Assembly (NCBI GenBank): GCA_001414485.1
Contig: LLEY01000008.1
Location: 62,001-126,000 of the forward strand
Length of the DNA stretch: 64,000 nt
Direction of reading: 5' to 3'
From: Calycina herbarum
Lineage: Eukaryota > Ascomycota > Leotiomycetes > Helotiales > Pezizellaceae
The position numbers and the translations under genes are program-made. The first letter of the stretch is position 1; each line of letters opens with the position of its first letter. This document shows positions 10,520 to 23,000 of this stretch, in pieces. The notes beneath the pieces were generated by a model, which was given only the letters and a program-made list of their open reading frames with translations, had not been told where the DNA came from and did no database searches.

Positions 10520-11968
10520 ATGTATTTAATTTCGGAAGCGGGAGCGGGGAAGGAAATGGCGTGATAATTTGGGATGAGGTTTGGTTGTTTTCAAATCAAC
10601 TCAGCTCTCGAGTTCAGCGATGACTATGCTTGCAAGTCGTTCGCCCTCGATGTAATAAAGGTCTACCTAGTGTTCAAGGGATACCATTCAATTTATTAAA
10701 TTTCAAAAACTTTATCTTTCTCTTACAGATCTTTCGAGTAACGCTACGTCAAGATTTCAAGTCATTGTATTATTTGTGTTAAGAGACAATTATCCCTCAT
10801 CCGTTGCGGTTTCTTAAATCAAAGTGATTGACTAGAGTAGGGTGGAACGGAGTAGAGTTACCCTTATTGTGATTTGTCAGAGTAGTTAATAAGTTACTCC
10901 TCTAGAATAATATTCACATCACGCGGATGACCATAATTTTTCCTGTCTTTTCGCAAGAATTTGAGTAGGACGTTGTAGGTCACTGTGGCTGTGCGAACCA
11001 ATAAGACCCGTTCCTTCTTGGAGATGCTAAAATATCATTGGCTCTATTTTCTGGCACTAGCCACAGTGACCCACAACGTCACCTGAGGGGATAGCGATTA
11101 CAACGTCTCCGACCGAATAGTTGTAGCGAAATGAAATACAAGGGTCAAGATCTAATGGAAAAATGTCCTTGAATCTGTAGACAAGGCCCATAGAAGCCAC
11201 AAAGAAGGGAATTCAAGCCAAAAGCTAGGGTCTTGTGGAGTTTCTAGGACCTTTGCAGGGCCTTTGCAGGGCCTGGGTGGTCTTAAATCTCGCTAGGTAT
11301 GACACGCTGTACAGGTATTGGTAGCGAGGGTGGCGATCGCAATGGTGCTAGCGATCACGGGAAGTGGGTCCATATCAAAACGTCAATTTCAAGATCAATA
11401 CTCGAGTACTCCGTCCGTACTCTAGCAAAATATAAAATATACTGGAAGACTATCAAATGTTTTCAAGAAAAACTGGAGATGATAACCCTGACCATCTGGT
11501 AAGTAGAATATGGGCTGTGTGGTGAGGAAGGCGTCCACAGGCCCCCATTACATACTGGGCAGGCCACGCACAACACCAGCTACTCGAGTACTCGAGTACG
11601 TCTACGGCTATCCTGCACCAATATCCAGATCTGTAGAGCTACATAAGACCTACAGGCTTTCCCTCCTTCTTCATTGGCTGGCACTCTCGGTGAAGGGAAT
11701 TCTGCGACAAGATGTGACCATTCAGTTTATTCCCTTCCACTAGCTAGTCTCAACACCAATGATGCCATCTTACTAGCTCAATGTTCCACATTGGACGCTG
11801 TCTTAATATTAAATATCCTGCTGATTTCCATTCCCATTCAACCGGGGTGTGTCCCGACGTTACACAGGGAAATACTTCACTGCCCCATGCAACGATATCT
11901 TTCTTAATCCTACAATCACCTCCACTCTGTGACTTCTACACACAACTTTAGTGTGCTACCCCGTGAAA
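10520..11968. other. 1.4-kb intergenic region with an inverted-repeat element
   Basis: No gene recognised. It holds the terminal-inverted-repeat element at 10969-11080 and palindromic CTCGAGTACTCGAG-type words near 11583-11597. The right end is the presumed former promoter of the decayed SPX-GDPD gene. Confidence 0.5.
10969..11080. mobile_element. Short terminal-inverted-repeat element (112 bp)
   Basis: GACGTTGTAGGTCACTGTGG at the left end and CCACAGTGACCCACAACGTC at the right end are reverse complements except for one position. About 70 bp separate them and the interior is non-coding. It looks like a very short MITE. A target-site duplication is not evident, and no second copy was seen in the window. 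Confidence 0.6.
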
Positions 11969-14900
11969 ATGAGGTTTGGGGCCAATTTTCATCAATTCCA
12001 GGTTCCTGAATGGGTCTCCAACTACATCAACTATGACCAGTGGAAGAGGTCCTTCAAGTTGATCTGCGCAGGGGCGGATCAAACAGATCCGGGCCCGGTG
12101 GACTTCACAGGTGGGTAAATTGGACACAGGGCGTTAGATGGTCTTCATACTTATACCAAACCCCCTAGATCTCTTCGCCTCTCTCCACTCGGAGATTCTT
12201 CGCGTACAGGGCTTCTATGCCGAGAAGTACCTTGTCGCCACTACACATCGGTATAGTGTACATGCTATCCCCACCAGTCTAAGCGATGTTCAGAGCTTTG
12301 ACGGCTTTGACGTTGGGGAATCAAGCTATCTTCTGGGAGGGGTTATCGAGCAGCAGCAGGAGTTGAGGAAGTTACTTTGATATTGGAAAGTTAACCATGA
12401 TGGATTGCAAAGAATAGTTGGTAAGATGGAGCGCTATGGACTAAGCAAGACCCAGCAGTTGCATTCATTTAAACAGGGCCTGGCAAAGGCACAATTCGCC
12501 AGTCAGACTGCATGCTTAGCTCAACTGGCGGAAAACAACTCTCTTACGACTAGACTGGTGGAAGCCATCACAGCAGACCAACCCAAGGCGAACAAGATTT
12601 CAATACTATTTGGTTCTTGGTGGGCAGCATACGACTTCTCATCAGTTCCTTTACAAGAGGCACTTTCGTCAATACAAGGGGATGAGGTTTCTGCTTTGCA
12701 GAGCGTGCTTCGGGATTGGACAAGCCTCCACAACTCCTCGCCTTCCACGGTGGAATCCCTCGAACTTGTGCTTTTTTACAATACTCGATCTGGCTTGGAT
12801 CCCCACAATGCATTGCCTTCTTGCTCTCACGCGCAACACTGGTGGATGAGAGCCGAGCTGTTTTCGAAGACTGTCTCTATGCTACAATCGTCAAAGCTGG
12901 CCGAGAAGTATTTTGTAAGGAGGCAATCAAAAACCTTGTTGTGCGCGACGAAGGCGGTCTGAAGTTCATTCCCCTCCGCGATATTTTGAACTTCATATAT
13001 CCGGACCAGCAGTTGGGAATAGATGATCCGTTGGTCCAACAGATTCTCGAGGGGGCAGCCTATCACGATCTTTCCTCAGTCTGCGACTCACTATTGCTTT
13101 ACATGAAAGAGCTAGGTCCGTCCCAGAGTTCCATGGTTGTCAAATTGATGGAAAATGATAATGCATCGAGTCCGTTGCGGATCGCGGTTGCCAGAGGCCA
13201 TCGTGACATTGTCCGGGTTTTGCTTCAATTTCAAGAAGGCAATATACAAGGAACATGTACTGCCGGGTGCGTTTCGGACACGGTTATCAGCAGGCTTCTT
13301 ATTCTCGCGCTTCAATCAAACTATTTGGATATCTTTTGACTCCTACTTGAGTTTTTGACGGATGTCAACGAGAAACAACGAGGCGGGCGAAGCATCCTCT
13401 ACTACGCAGCCCGCAGTGGCGGCAATGACTTCGTAGGTTTACTTCTCTCGCGTCAAGCTGACCTGGAATCCCTTGATCCTGTAAGCGGATGGACACCTTT
13501 GATTTCTGCAAGTGTTCAGGGCCATATCGCAGTTGCAGAAATGCTGCTTGGGGCCGGAGCGAAACAAGACGCATATGACTTCCTAGGATGGACAGCTAAA
13601 GACCTCGCGTCATATAGGGACCATATGAAATTGGCCAAGCTGTTGTCATCAACAGGTCTTAATCCCTCGTCACCGCCATCAAGCAATCCATTGTTGTCAA
13701 TGGTTCCAGCCAAATCAGCACGGGAAACCGACTACATAAAACGTCAAATCGCGGCACTCAAGAATATTTCCTCCAAAGCACCAAAGATTTCCATAGCGGC
13801 CCAGAGCACTTTCACAAGAGACTCGGTCCTCAAGGAAAACCAAATCATATTGTCTTTCAAATCTTTCGAGTCTCTAATGAATCACCATCCACGTCTCAAT
13901 TATCCTATCACATATCCAGACACAGCTTTCTCCGTGGAGATCTCCGTCCAAGGTGCTACAGGTACTGATATTAAGCTGCCGCTTCCACTTTTGGAGGATA
14001 TGACGTACAAGCCGAGCATATTCAACACTTCCAACCTGCAGGATGTTACTTTTGTGTTCAATATTTTTCATGACTCCGCCGACATTCGACACCCCCGTGC
14101 TCCATATTTGATCGGAAGTGGCGTGGCACTTCTGGAAAATCTTAACCAAGGGCTAAGTCCGGCCAAGGAGAGACTGGCCAAAGAATACAAGCTTCCAATT
14201 TTTTCGAAGCACACGCTCGACCTTCTCGGTGTCATTCATTTCAGTCTAGTAGTAGTATCTCCATTACAACACCCCGGTGCAGCATTCCCACGTATAGCCA
14301 CGAACGACCTGTGGAACGATAATGAGCCCGCAAAGATTGTCGGTCACAGGGGTAACTTGTTATTCTACCCACGAGCTTGCTCCATGCTGACCATTTTCAA
14401 GGAATGGGTCAAAACGTCGCAGAGCGCAAATGTTTTCAATTAGGAGAAAATACTATTGATGCAAGTTTCACTCTATAACAAACCTCAAGTACTTCATTTG
14501 TCTCTAACCTTCCAGTAGTCGTACAAAAATGCTCTGGTGTTTGGAGCTTCATTTGTAGAGGTTAGATATGAACCGCCGCGCCTAGTTACAAATGCTAATG
14601 AGTTCGCAGTTTGGTTCGAGATTCAGATATCCTAAAGCCACCGGTCCAATGTACTAAGTAATTATAGATGTGCAAGTCACCAATGATCTTGTTCCCGTCA
14701 TTTATCACGACTTTTTAGTCAGCGAAACAGGCATAGATGTGCCCATACACGCCCTCAGCTTGAAGCAGGTAGGCTTGTTCCCTTTTTTAGTTGGCCTCGA
14801 TGAGATAACAAGTGGTAGTTCATGCATATCAACGAAATACAGTCGAGCTCGCAATATCATCCGCTCCAGGAATTCCCTTCCGCTACTGAGAAATCGTCCA

Positions 14901-15722
14901 CACCTGTCAACCCGAAGAAACGACGAATTCGATCTCTTTCGGTAAATGAGAGCGAAGAGAATAAAATCAAGGAACTACATTCTCGTATGAGCGACACTTT
15001 GCCTTTTCAGTTGAAAGGTTTCAAAGGCAACACCAGAGGAGACTTCATCCGTGGATCACTGGTCACACTGAGAGAGCTTCTCGACAACCTACCAGATTCA
15101 ACCCCACTCAACCTAGAAATAAGTAAGGCAAACTCGTTTCAAGTCAAGTACACCTTAACTTACTTTTAACTTTAAAGAATATCCCATGCTCAGCGAAGCA
15201 ACAAATGACTGGAAGATGGACCCTTACGCGATAGAACTCAATTTTTGTCGACACAATCCTTGCATGTGTATTTGATCATCAGGAGAAGAATCGCCCTCGC
15301 AGTATCATGATATCTTCATTCAACCCTTCGATTCGTATCCTGGTCTCCAAGAAGCAGTCTTGCTATCCTGTATTCTTTCTGAATAGGTGCGGCACATTAA
15401 TCTCGGGCGATTCAAGGGCAAGAAGTCTACAGCAAGCTATACACTTCGCAAAATTATGGAATTTGGATGGCATTGTCGTTACTTCTGAGCCACTCGTCTG
15501 GTCACCGAAGCTGGTGAAGCTTGCCAAGGGCTGCGGCTTGGCTGTTGCTACTTATGGGTACCTCAATAACGAACCGGAATCTGTTAACGTATAGTTTCCT
15601 CCTTTTTTACAGGTGATTTAGCTGACTTGTACTAGATTCAGGCCAGTGCGGGGGTTAATATCATCATCGTCGACATAGCTCATTTGATGTTCAACACTTC
15701 TCAATCCCCCAACTCGTCTTGA
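11969..15722 (+). pseudogene. Decayed SPX-ankyrin-GDPD gene (GDE1/PHO81 family)
   Basis: The order of parts is that of fungal Gde1/Pho81: an SPX start (MRFGANFHQFQVPEWVSNYI), an ankyrin region (GRSILYYAARSG, GWTPLISASVQGH) and a GDPD domain (VGHRGMGQN, GENTID, NDLVPVIYHDFLVSE, a C-terminal YPVFFLN and GIVVTSEPLVW block). Introns are still visible at 12111-12168, 14352-14401, 14461-14518 (a GC-AG intron), 14769-14818, 15123-15177 and 15589-15635. The gene is broken. There is an in-frame TGA at 12378 in SPX, a one-base loss in a T run near 12775, another TGA at 13337 between ankyrin repeats, a frame break in a T run near 15243, and a junction around 14561-14667 that does not restore the VE-DVQ frame. 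The intact family hydrolyses glycerophosphocholine (Gde1) or senses phosphate (Pho81). GDPD residues HR, E, D and H are retained, pointing to a Gde1-type ancestor. Isolated sequencing errors could explain one lesion but hardly all. Confidence 0.88.
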
Positions 15723-17018
15723 AAATGGCAAAGAAATTCATCTGCAGCTCGGACTTGCTTGTCACGGCCAAGGGACGAGTGGAGATGCAGCGAGCAGTAT
15801 GAAGGTCGTGATGGTTCTTATTTTCTTTGGTTCAACTACAACATTTCAACAGAGTCTTGGAAATGAAAATTCCTCCGCACTTTCGACAGTACTCTGTCCA
15901 CGCCACTCGCTAGCTTTGATCTCAAAATTTAAAAATTGTTTCTCTTTTGTACATGTGATGTGACTTCTCTGGCTATAACATGCGACGTCAACGTATAATA
16001 ACTTGAATAATAACATTGTTTGAAAGGATTCAGAAATTAAAAATTGGTACTGTACTTAAACTGCTTCAGCGTTTTGATTCATGGAATATTTATTTTAATG
16101 GGCATCTACTGCTATTCGACACGTCAAATCACGAGCAGTGTGATGGATGAAGAAGTTGTATAGTAGATCAGATCAGCGGTACGTGCACCACAAATTCAGG
16201 TCCAATCATCTCCAACTTTACGAACGGGATAAGATGATTAAATTTCGTTCTAAAGCTTCTGAAAACTTGAAGTTAATTTGCGATATATTCACATACGACG
16301 GCTATATATTTGTCGTCATAACTTCATCTAAATCTTTGTTTTCCTATTAAATTAGCGTAACATCAAAGATAGGGCCTTTTTACGTAAACGTTTTCTTGTC
16401 CCATCGATTTTGATACCTTTTTCATTGTAACGATTTAAGATAAGCTCAACAGTTTAACAGTCTTAGAACGAGTGTTGAGGTTCATATCAATTCTTGCTGC
16501 CTGGTTCATTCAAAGACATATGCAAATTAAGCTAACAAATATATAAAAACGGCTTATATCCACACAGCACACTAGCTTTCCATCTTCCCATTTTTGATAC
16601 ACATCACTCATCAAACAGGAAATGAAAAGAAGGACCAAGGAGACAATGAACAAATAAGATATTCGATATACAAAATAAAGAAGCTCAGAACAGAGTGTAC
16701 ATCGTAACTAAGAAAGTATACAAGTAATGAAAAGTCCGGTCGCCCAGCTCGTAAGTGTCGTTCTTCCTGTCCTGTCCTGTCCTGTCCAATCCTTTCCCTT
16801 AGTCTTCCATTGCAGTTCCTTGAAAACTGTCTTACCAAATATATACCCATTGATTTCATACCATGCCTCCATGTCATACTTCGTAACAAGTGAAGAAATA
16901 AGTGAAAACGCGACAAAAGAAACGAAATACAAAAAAACAAAAGAAGATAATCCTCATCATGATCGTCATCTCAAATCCCACTCCCACAGCATCATCGATA
17001 AAGTTGAAAAAACCGCTC
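15723..17018. other. 1.3-kb intergenic region
   Basis: A+T-rich. It holds a CCTGT pentamer run at 16766-16787 (four units) and otherwise nothing I can support. The right end is the 3' flank of the Pro/Glu-rich gene. Confidence 0.5.
16766..16787. repeat. CCTGT microsatellite, four units
   Basis: Perfect pentanucleotide repeat in the 3' flank of the large Pro/Glu-rich gene. It could be length-variable between strains. Confidence 0.7.
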
Positions 17019-20000
17019 TTACAAAACCCCAATCTTCTTGAAAAACCCCTTCACCCCCTTCTCTTTAGGTTTCTCAGGCGTAGATCGATGCCTATGAACC
17101 CTCTCACTCCTCTCCCCTCTCTCCCTCCGTTCTCTCCTCTCAGGAGGCGCCTCCTCCGCAGCTCGTCTAGCATCCTCAGCACTCTTCAACTTCTCCTCCT
17201 CAGCAGCTTTCCTCTTTCTCCTCTCCTCTCTTCTAACACGTCGTTCCTCGTCTTCTTTTTCGCGTTGGATTTTGGAGTCCTCGGCTACTTGTTGACGCGC
17301 TGCTTCCATGGGTTTCTCGTTTTCTTTTCGGAGACGACGGGCTTCCTTTTCGGCCTCTGTGCGGTGTTTTTCTTTCCGCTCGCTGCGTTCGCGTTCTGGC
17401 TTGTCTGGTCGGTCGGAGGATTCTTTTTCCTTTCGTTCGGATCTTTCGGAATCGTGACGATGAGAATGGGAGCGATGAGAACGGTGACGAGGACGGTCAG
17501 ATTTTGGTCCCTCGCCTCCATCTTTCTCTTTCTCCTTTTCCTTCCTCTCTCTGCGTTCCCCAGAGCTAGAATTCCGATCCTTCTTCTCCAAATCTTGAAG
17601 CTTAGGCCGTCCCCCTTCAACCGAGAAACGAGGACGTTCAATAATAGGAATCTTCTCCTTCTTCTTCTCCCCAGACTTCTCAGCAACAGATATCTCCTTA
17701 TAATGCGGCGCAGAACTCACCATAAACGGCGTCTTCACCACGCTTTCCCCCCTTAACGCAAGTAGTCTCGGTCGAACCTTGATGCTTTCCTCTTTACTAC
17801 CGTTACTCATCGTGCTGTCCCTTCTACTCGAAAGTCTTCGTGGGATCGAAGGGATGGGTGTTTCGGGCGCTGGTTCGTCGGCGATTGCACTTTCGTCAAC
17901 TTTTTCTTTCTCCTTGTCCTTGGAAGATGATGAGACGGAGGCGGCTAAAGCCTCAGCCTCTTTAATGGCTCGATGTTCCGCTTTGCGGATATCATGAGCT
18001 TTCTGCTCTTCTGGCGTCCTTTCCTTGCGTCGATGTCCACTACCGGTGCTGAAGCCGCTATCCCTTCGAGAAGGTTTTGGGGGGCTGAAAAATGCTTTCA
18101 CAGGATTTTCTTTTGGAGATTCTTTCACAGAGGGGATTTCTCGGACTGAAGACTCGCTGTCGCGACGTTTGCGATGACGGTGACGGGGTGATTCTTCATC
18201 TTTGGGGGGTGAGTCTTTGTCTTTGTCTTTGCTTGAGCTGTGGTGGTGGGAGGGAGAGCTTTTGTGGCGGGAAGAACGGTGTCGACGTCTGCTTTCTGAT
18301 TTGGGCGATGAAGGCGTTGCAGGGTCCTCGGCTACGACAGGCAATTCTTCTGGTTCTTCGACGATTGCCTTCTCGGTAATTGGCTCTGGCTCGTCTTTTT
18401 TCTCCTCGACGACGACGAGAATAGCTTCAGGGGCAGCTTCGCTTGTCTCTGGGGCTGGTTCGGGAGTAGCTTCGGCCTCTTTTGGCTCTTCGGGGGTGAC
18501 TTCAACCTCCTTCGGGTCTTCAGGAGCAGGCTCTGGCTCTTTTGATTCTTCCACTGGAGCACTTTCAACGACCGGCTCGCTTGCTGATTCCTCTTTTGGA
18601 GTGGATTCTGGTTCTTCAGGAACGGCTTCCGGTTCTTTGGCTTCCTCGATTTTCTCGGGCTCAGGCTGAGGAGTTTCTTCGACCACTGGCTCACTTGGCT
18701 GTTCTTCAGGAGCAGGTTCGGGTTCTTTGCTCTCCTCGACTGGTTCTGGTTCTGGTTGTTGAGTGTCTTCGACGACTGGGTCGCTTGCTGGTTCCTCAGA
18801 AGTAAGTTCCGGTTCTTTTGCTTCTTCGGGGATAACTTCGGGAGCATCCTCGACGCTTGGCTCGTCAGGAGTAGGCTCTGGCTCTTTTGCTTCCTCAGGA
18901 GTGCTATCGGGCTCGGCTGGAGGGCTCTCTTCGACAACCGGTTCTGCTTCTTTGCTTTCCTCGGGAGAATCAGCTGGAGGCTCTTCTTCTTTGCTCTCCT
19001 CAGGAATGGGAGCAGAATCCACTACAGGTTCCTTGGACGTGGATTCCGGTTCGGTTTGTGGGGTATCGTCAACAACTTCTGGTTCTGGCTCTTTGCTCTC
19101 CTCTTGTTCCGGGACTGGCTCAGAAGCAGATTCCTTTGCCACATCCTCTTTCGAATCCTCAGGAATCGGCTCGGGTTCGACAACTTCATCGCTTGTAGCT
19201 GGCGCTGGGGTATCTTCAACGACTTCTGGTTCGGGCTCGGGCTCTTTGGTTTCCTCTGGGGGAGGGGGGGAATCGGGCTCAGCTGGGGGCTCGTCCTTGA
19301 CCTCTGGAGTTGACTCAGGCTCGGGCTGGGGAGCGTCATCAACTGGTGTTGGCTCGGGTTCATCAGTTGTAGGCTGGGGCTCGGTTTCGGGGTCAGCTGG
19401 TTTTTCCTCTTCCTTTTCCTTGGCTTCAGGTTGAGGCTCAGGCTCTATTTTGAGTCAGTATACTTCATTCTTCTTTCGGAAATTGTGCGAAAAATTCTGG
19501 GATAATTGAAATCATTAACCTAGATGGGTTAGAAAAATTGAGAAATCGAGTTTCTCATTCTTCGAAACCATCTCGGTCATTGATTCGATCAATGTTGTCT
19601 GAAAAAATAAAGGCACCCCCGAGAATCTAACGTACCTGGCTTCCCTTCTTCCTCTTCTTTTGCTTCAATCGGAGGCTCGGGTTCAACTGACTTTTCAACC
19701 TCAGGTGTAGGTTCGGATTCGGGTTCAATTTGAGCGCTTTCATCGGCCGGGGTTTCTTTGCTTTCCTCTGCAGCCGGGGAGCCGCTTTCGACCTCTGGCA
19801 CCGGCGTGCTTTCATCTGGCTTGATATCTTCACTTGGGCTTTCTTGCTCAGCAGGCTGGGTCTCTTCGACTGTCTCGGGCTCTGGTTCTTCCTTTGGACT
19901 ATCGTCGATAGGGGGAGAAGGCGTTTCGCCTTCGGCACTTTCTTCGGGAATAATTTCTTCATCAGGAGAAGTCTCATTTTGTTCAGGAGCATTTCCATCT

Positions 20001-23000
20001 GCTGCAACCTCAACCTCGCCCGGACTCTCGCTCTCGATAGGTGCAGACGGCGTCTCATCAACCACTTCGCTTTCCGGCTCGTCCAATTGAGGTTCGCTTT
20101 CTGTAGTTGGTTCCTCTTCGACTGTGATAACTTCCTCAACGACTTCAGGAGTGGATTCTGGCTCCATTTCCGCATCTGGTTGTTCTTCTTTTTGCTCTGA
20201 GTCGGGAGATGGGCTGTCTTCTTGTGTGTCAACAGCAACTTCTGGCTCGGGCTCTGCATCATTTGGTTGCTCAGGTTCTGACTGAGAAGCAGGTTCCTCA
20301 TTTGGCTCCGGATCTGGAGTGCTTTCTGCTTCGACAGTTTCTTCTTGAGCTTCAGTGGCGACTTCTGGCTCTGGCTCTGGCTCATCAGCGCTTGGTTCAG
20401 GTGGAGCGTCTTGTTCAGGCTCTGGCTCATTGGCATCCGATTCTGGCTGAGCATCGCTTGATTCGGGTTGAATTTCATCTTGAACCTCGGCGACAGCTTC
20501 TGGTTCGGGTTCATTTTGCTGTTCGGATTCTGGTTCGGCCGCATTTTGTTCCGGTTCTGGGGAAGCATCGTCGACAACAGGTGATGATGCAGTCATATCC
20601 TCATCAGGCACTTCTTCGACGGTAGGTGATGGCGGAACAGCATCAGAAGGAGTCTCTTCCTCGGTATTTGTTGAAGTCGGTTCGCTTTCAGCAACTTTCT
20701 CTGGTTCTGGAGCTTTCTCATCACTCGCTGGTTCAGGGGTAGCCTCCTCTTGGCTGGCATTTTCCTCTTCTTTACTGGGAGTCTCTTCTAGAGTCTCGAT
20801 TGGGGCAGGAGTTTCTTCTGCTGGCTGTTCATTCTCAGCTTGAGGCTCGCTTTCGACGGGTGACTCTTCGTTTTCAACAGGTGCCTCCGGCTCGGCTGGA
20901 GGTTCGCTCTCTACAACCGGTTCTTGAGGCTCGCTCTCAGCCGGGAGTTCTGTTTCAGCGATAGGCTCACTTTCCGTTGGAGTTTCCTGAGCAGCACCGT
21001 CACTTTCAGGTGGGTTGTCGTCGATAGGAGGTGTAGGTTCAGAATCTTTCGGGCTTTCTTCCTCAACGGGCACTGGTTGACTAGCCTCTTCGACAGCTGG
21101 CTCCGGACTTGGCTCGGATTCTTCTGGTGTCACCTGCTTTTGTCAGTATTGTGCGATTTGAGATAATTGCATTTATTCTCTGAGAACGTTTGGAAGAATC
21201 AAGAACTATTTTCCTCAATTCTTCTAAAGGTCTTGTACAATATTTTGAATTGACTGGGGTAACAAAGGGAAACGGTGAGATGAGTTGTGCCATATGTTCA
21301 GCGTGTATCTGAACAATATCTGTTTAAAGATATGATTCTAAAATATTTAGGAAAATTGAATTAATTGACCGAGAATGTTTGAGTAATCAAAATGAACGAA
21401 TCTTGATTATCCAAACCTCTCTGAACAATTCATTTAATTGTCCTAGATATTTAAAATGATATCATTAAATAAATATTGTTCGGATGAACGACAGCACGAC
21501 CTCTTACGCAGGGAATAGTTCGGGACTCTTACATTCTCAGCCACAGGCTCAGGTTCCGATGTAGCCTCAACATCTTCCTCAACGGGCGGTGGTTGACTAT
21601 CCCCAACAGCCTCAACTGGTTCAGGGGTTGGCTCGGGTTCCTGTGGTGGTGGTTCTGGAGCACTCTCAACAACGGGCTCAGGATAAGGCGTCGACTCCAC
21701 GGGCTCATCAGCCGCAACAGAAGCTGGTGGCGTCGGTTCACTGGCCTCAGGGGCATTTTCCTCAGGTGGCGGCGATTCTGACTCCTCGGGGGTTGGCGGC
21801 GAAACGACAGCCTTTGATTTTCCCTTTCCTTTCCCCCCCTTATCCTTCCGCTTCTCTTTCTTACTTTTCTTGTCAGACTTTTCATGCTTCTCCGCCTTCT
21901 CAATTTTTTCAGGCTCAGGTTCCGCTTCTTTTGGAGGCTCGGGCTTTTTCTCTACTTTTGGTTCCTTGTCCTTGCCTTTCCCTTTCTTGCCCTTCTTCTC
22001 CTTTTCTTTCTTTTTGGAAGATGATTTTGGTTTTTCATCAACTGGAGGGGCGGTGCCTTCTTCGAAATGTACCGAGTTTGGTGTGGAAGGAGCTGGAGCC
22101 TCTTCAATTGGTTGTGATTCATCGACGACAACGGGAGCTTCCTTGCTCTTTTCCTCGATGGGCGGCGAAGATGGTTCATCTTTTGGTGTTTCTGGAGGTT
22201 CGCTGCTTTCCTCTTGGACTATAGGCTCAGATTTCGACTCCTCAACGGCATCTGATGAAGGCTGCTCTTTAACTTCCTCCTCTGGTTGAGGCGGATTCGA
22301 CGACTCCTCGACGAGATTTGAGGGAGGTTCTTCTTTAATTTCTTCGGGTTGTGACGGCTCTGAAGACTCCTCTTGGGCTGGAGTGTCCTCTTGTTCTGCA
22401 GGCGGAGCAGCAGCTTCGTCATTTGGTTTGCTGCTCTGATCGTTCTCGGTCTGAGGTGATGGCTCACTCGGTGATGCTTCAGTTTCGTTACTTGCTTCTT
22501 CCACAACAGGCTCGGATTCTGTCGGAGTTGGCTCGCTAGCCCCTTCCGAAGGTGGAGTACTCTCTTCTGTCTGAGCAACGTCTATTGATGGCTCAGGTTC
22601 ACTTGTTTCCTCGACCTTCGTCTCTTCTTCTTTCTGCGGTTCCCCGCCATCCTGGGCCTCTTCTCCAGGGCCATTGTCTTCTGTATTCGGAGCTGGTGGT
22701 TGCTCCTCGACAGCCTCGTCTCTGGCAGCCTCAGGTTCCTCCTTCACTTCGTCTGTTGGAGGCTCATCGCTCGACGAAGGACTCGCTTCGGGTTCAACTA
22801 CAAACCATCAATTAGCATGGACAAACACCAATTGGTTTTCCAAACATACCTTGTTCATCTTGGATTGGTTCATCTTTCTCCTCGTTATCTTCCTTGTCTT
22901 TACATGCTTCGATAATGTCGACACTTGGTTCACTCGTAAACGTCACGGGTGGTGTGAGTTCGGTCTGCTGAACGGAAGACCAATTGTAGTTAATATTGGT

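Noticed and set aside
12361..12400. A tiny intron that would remove the TGA at 12378
   Set aside because: Only about 26 nt could be excised, with a poor donor. An in-frame stop is the simpler reading.
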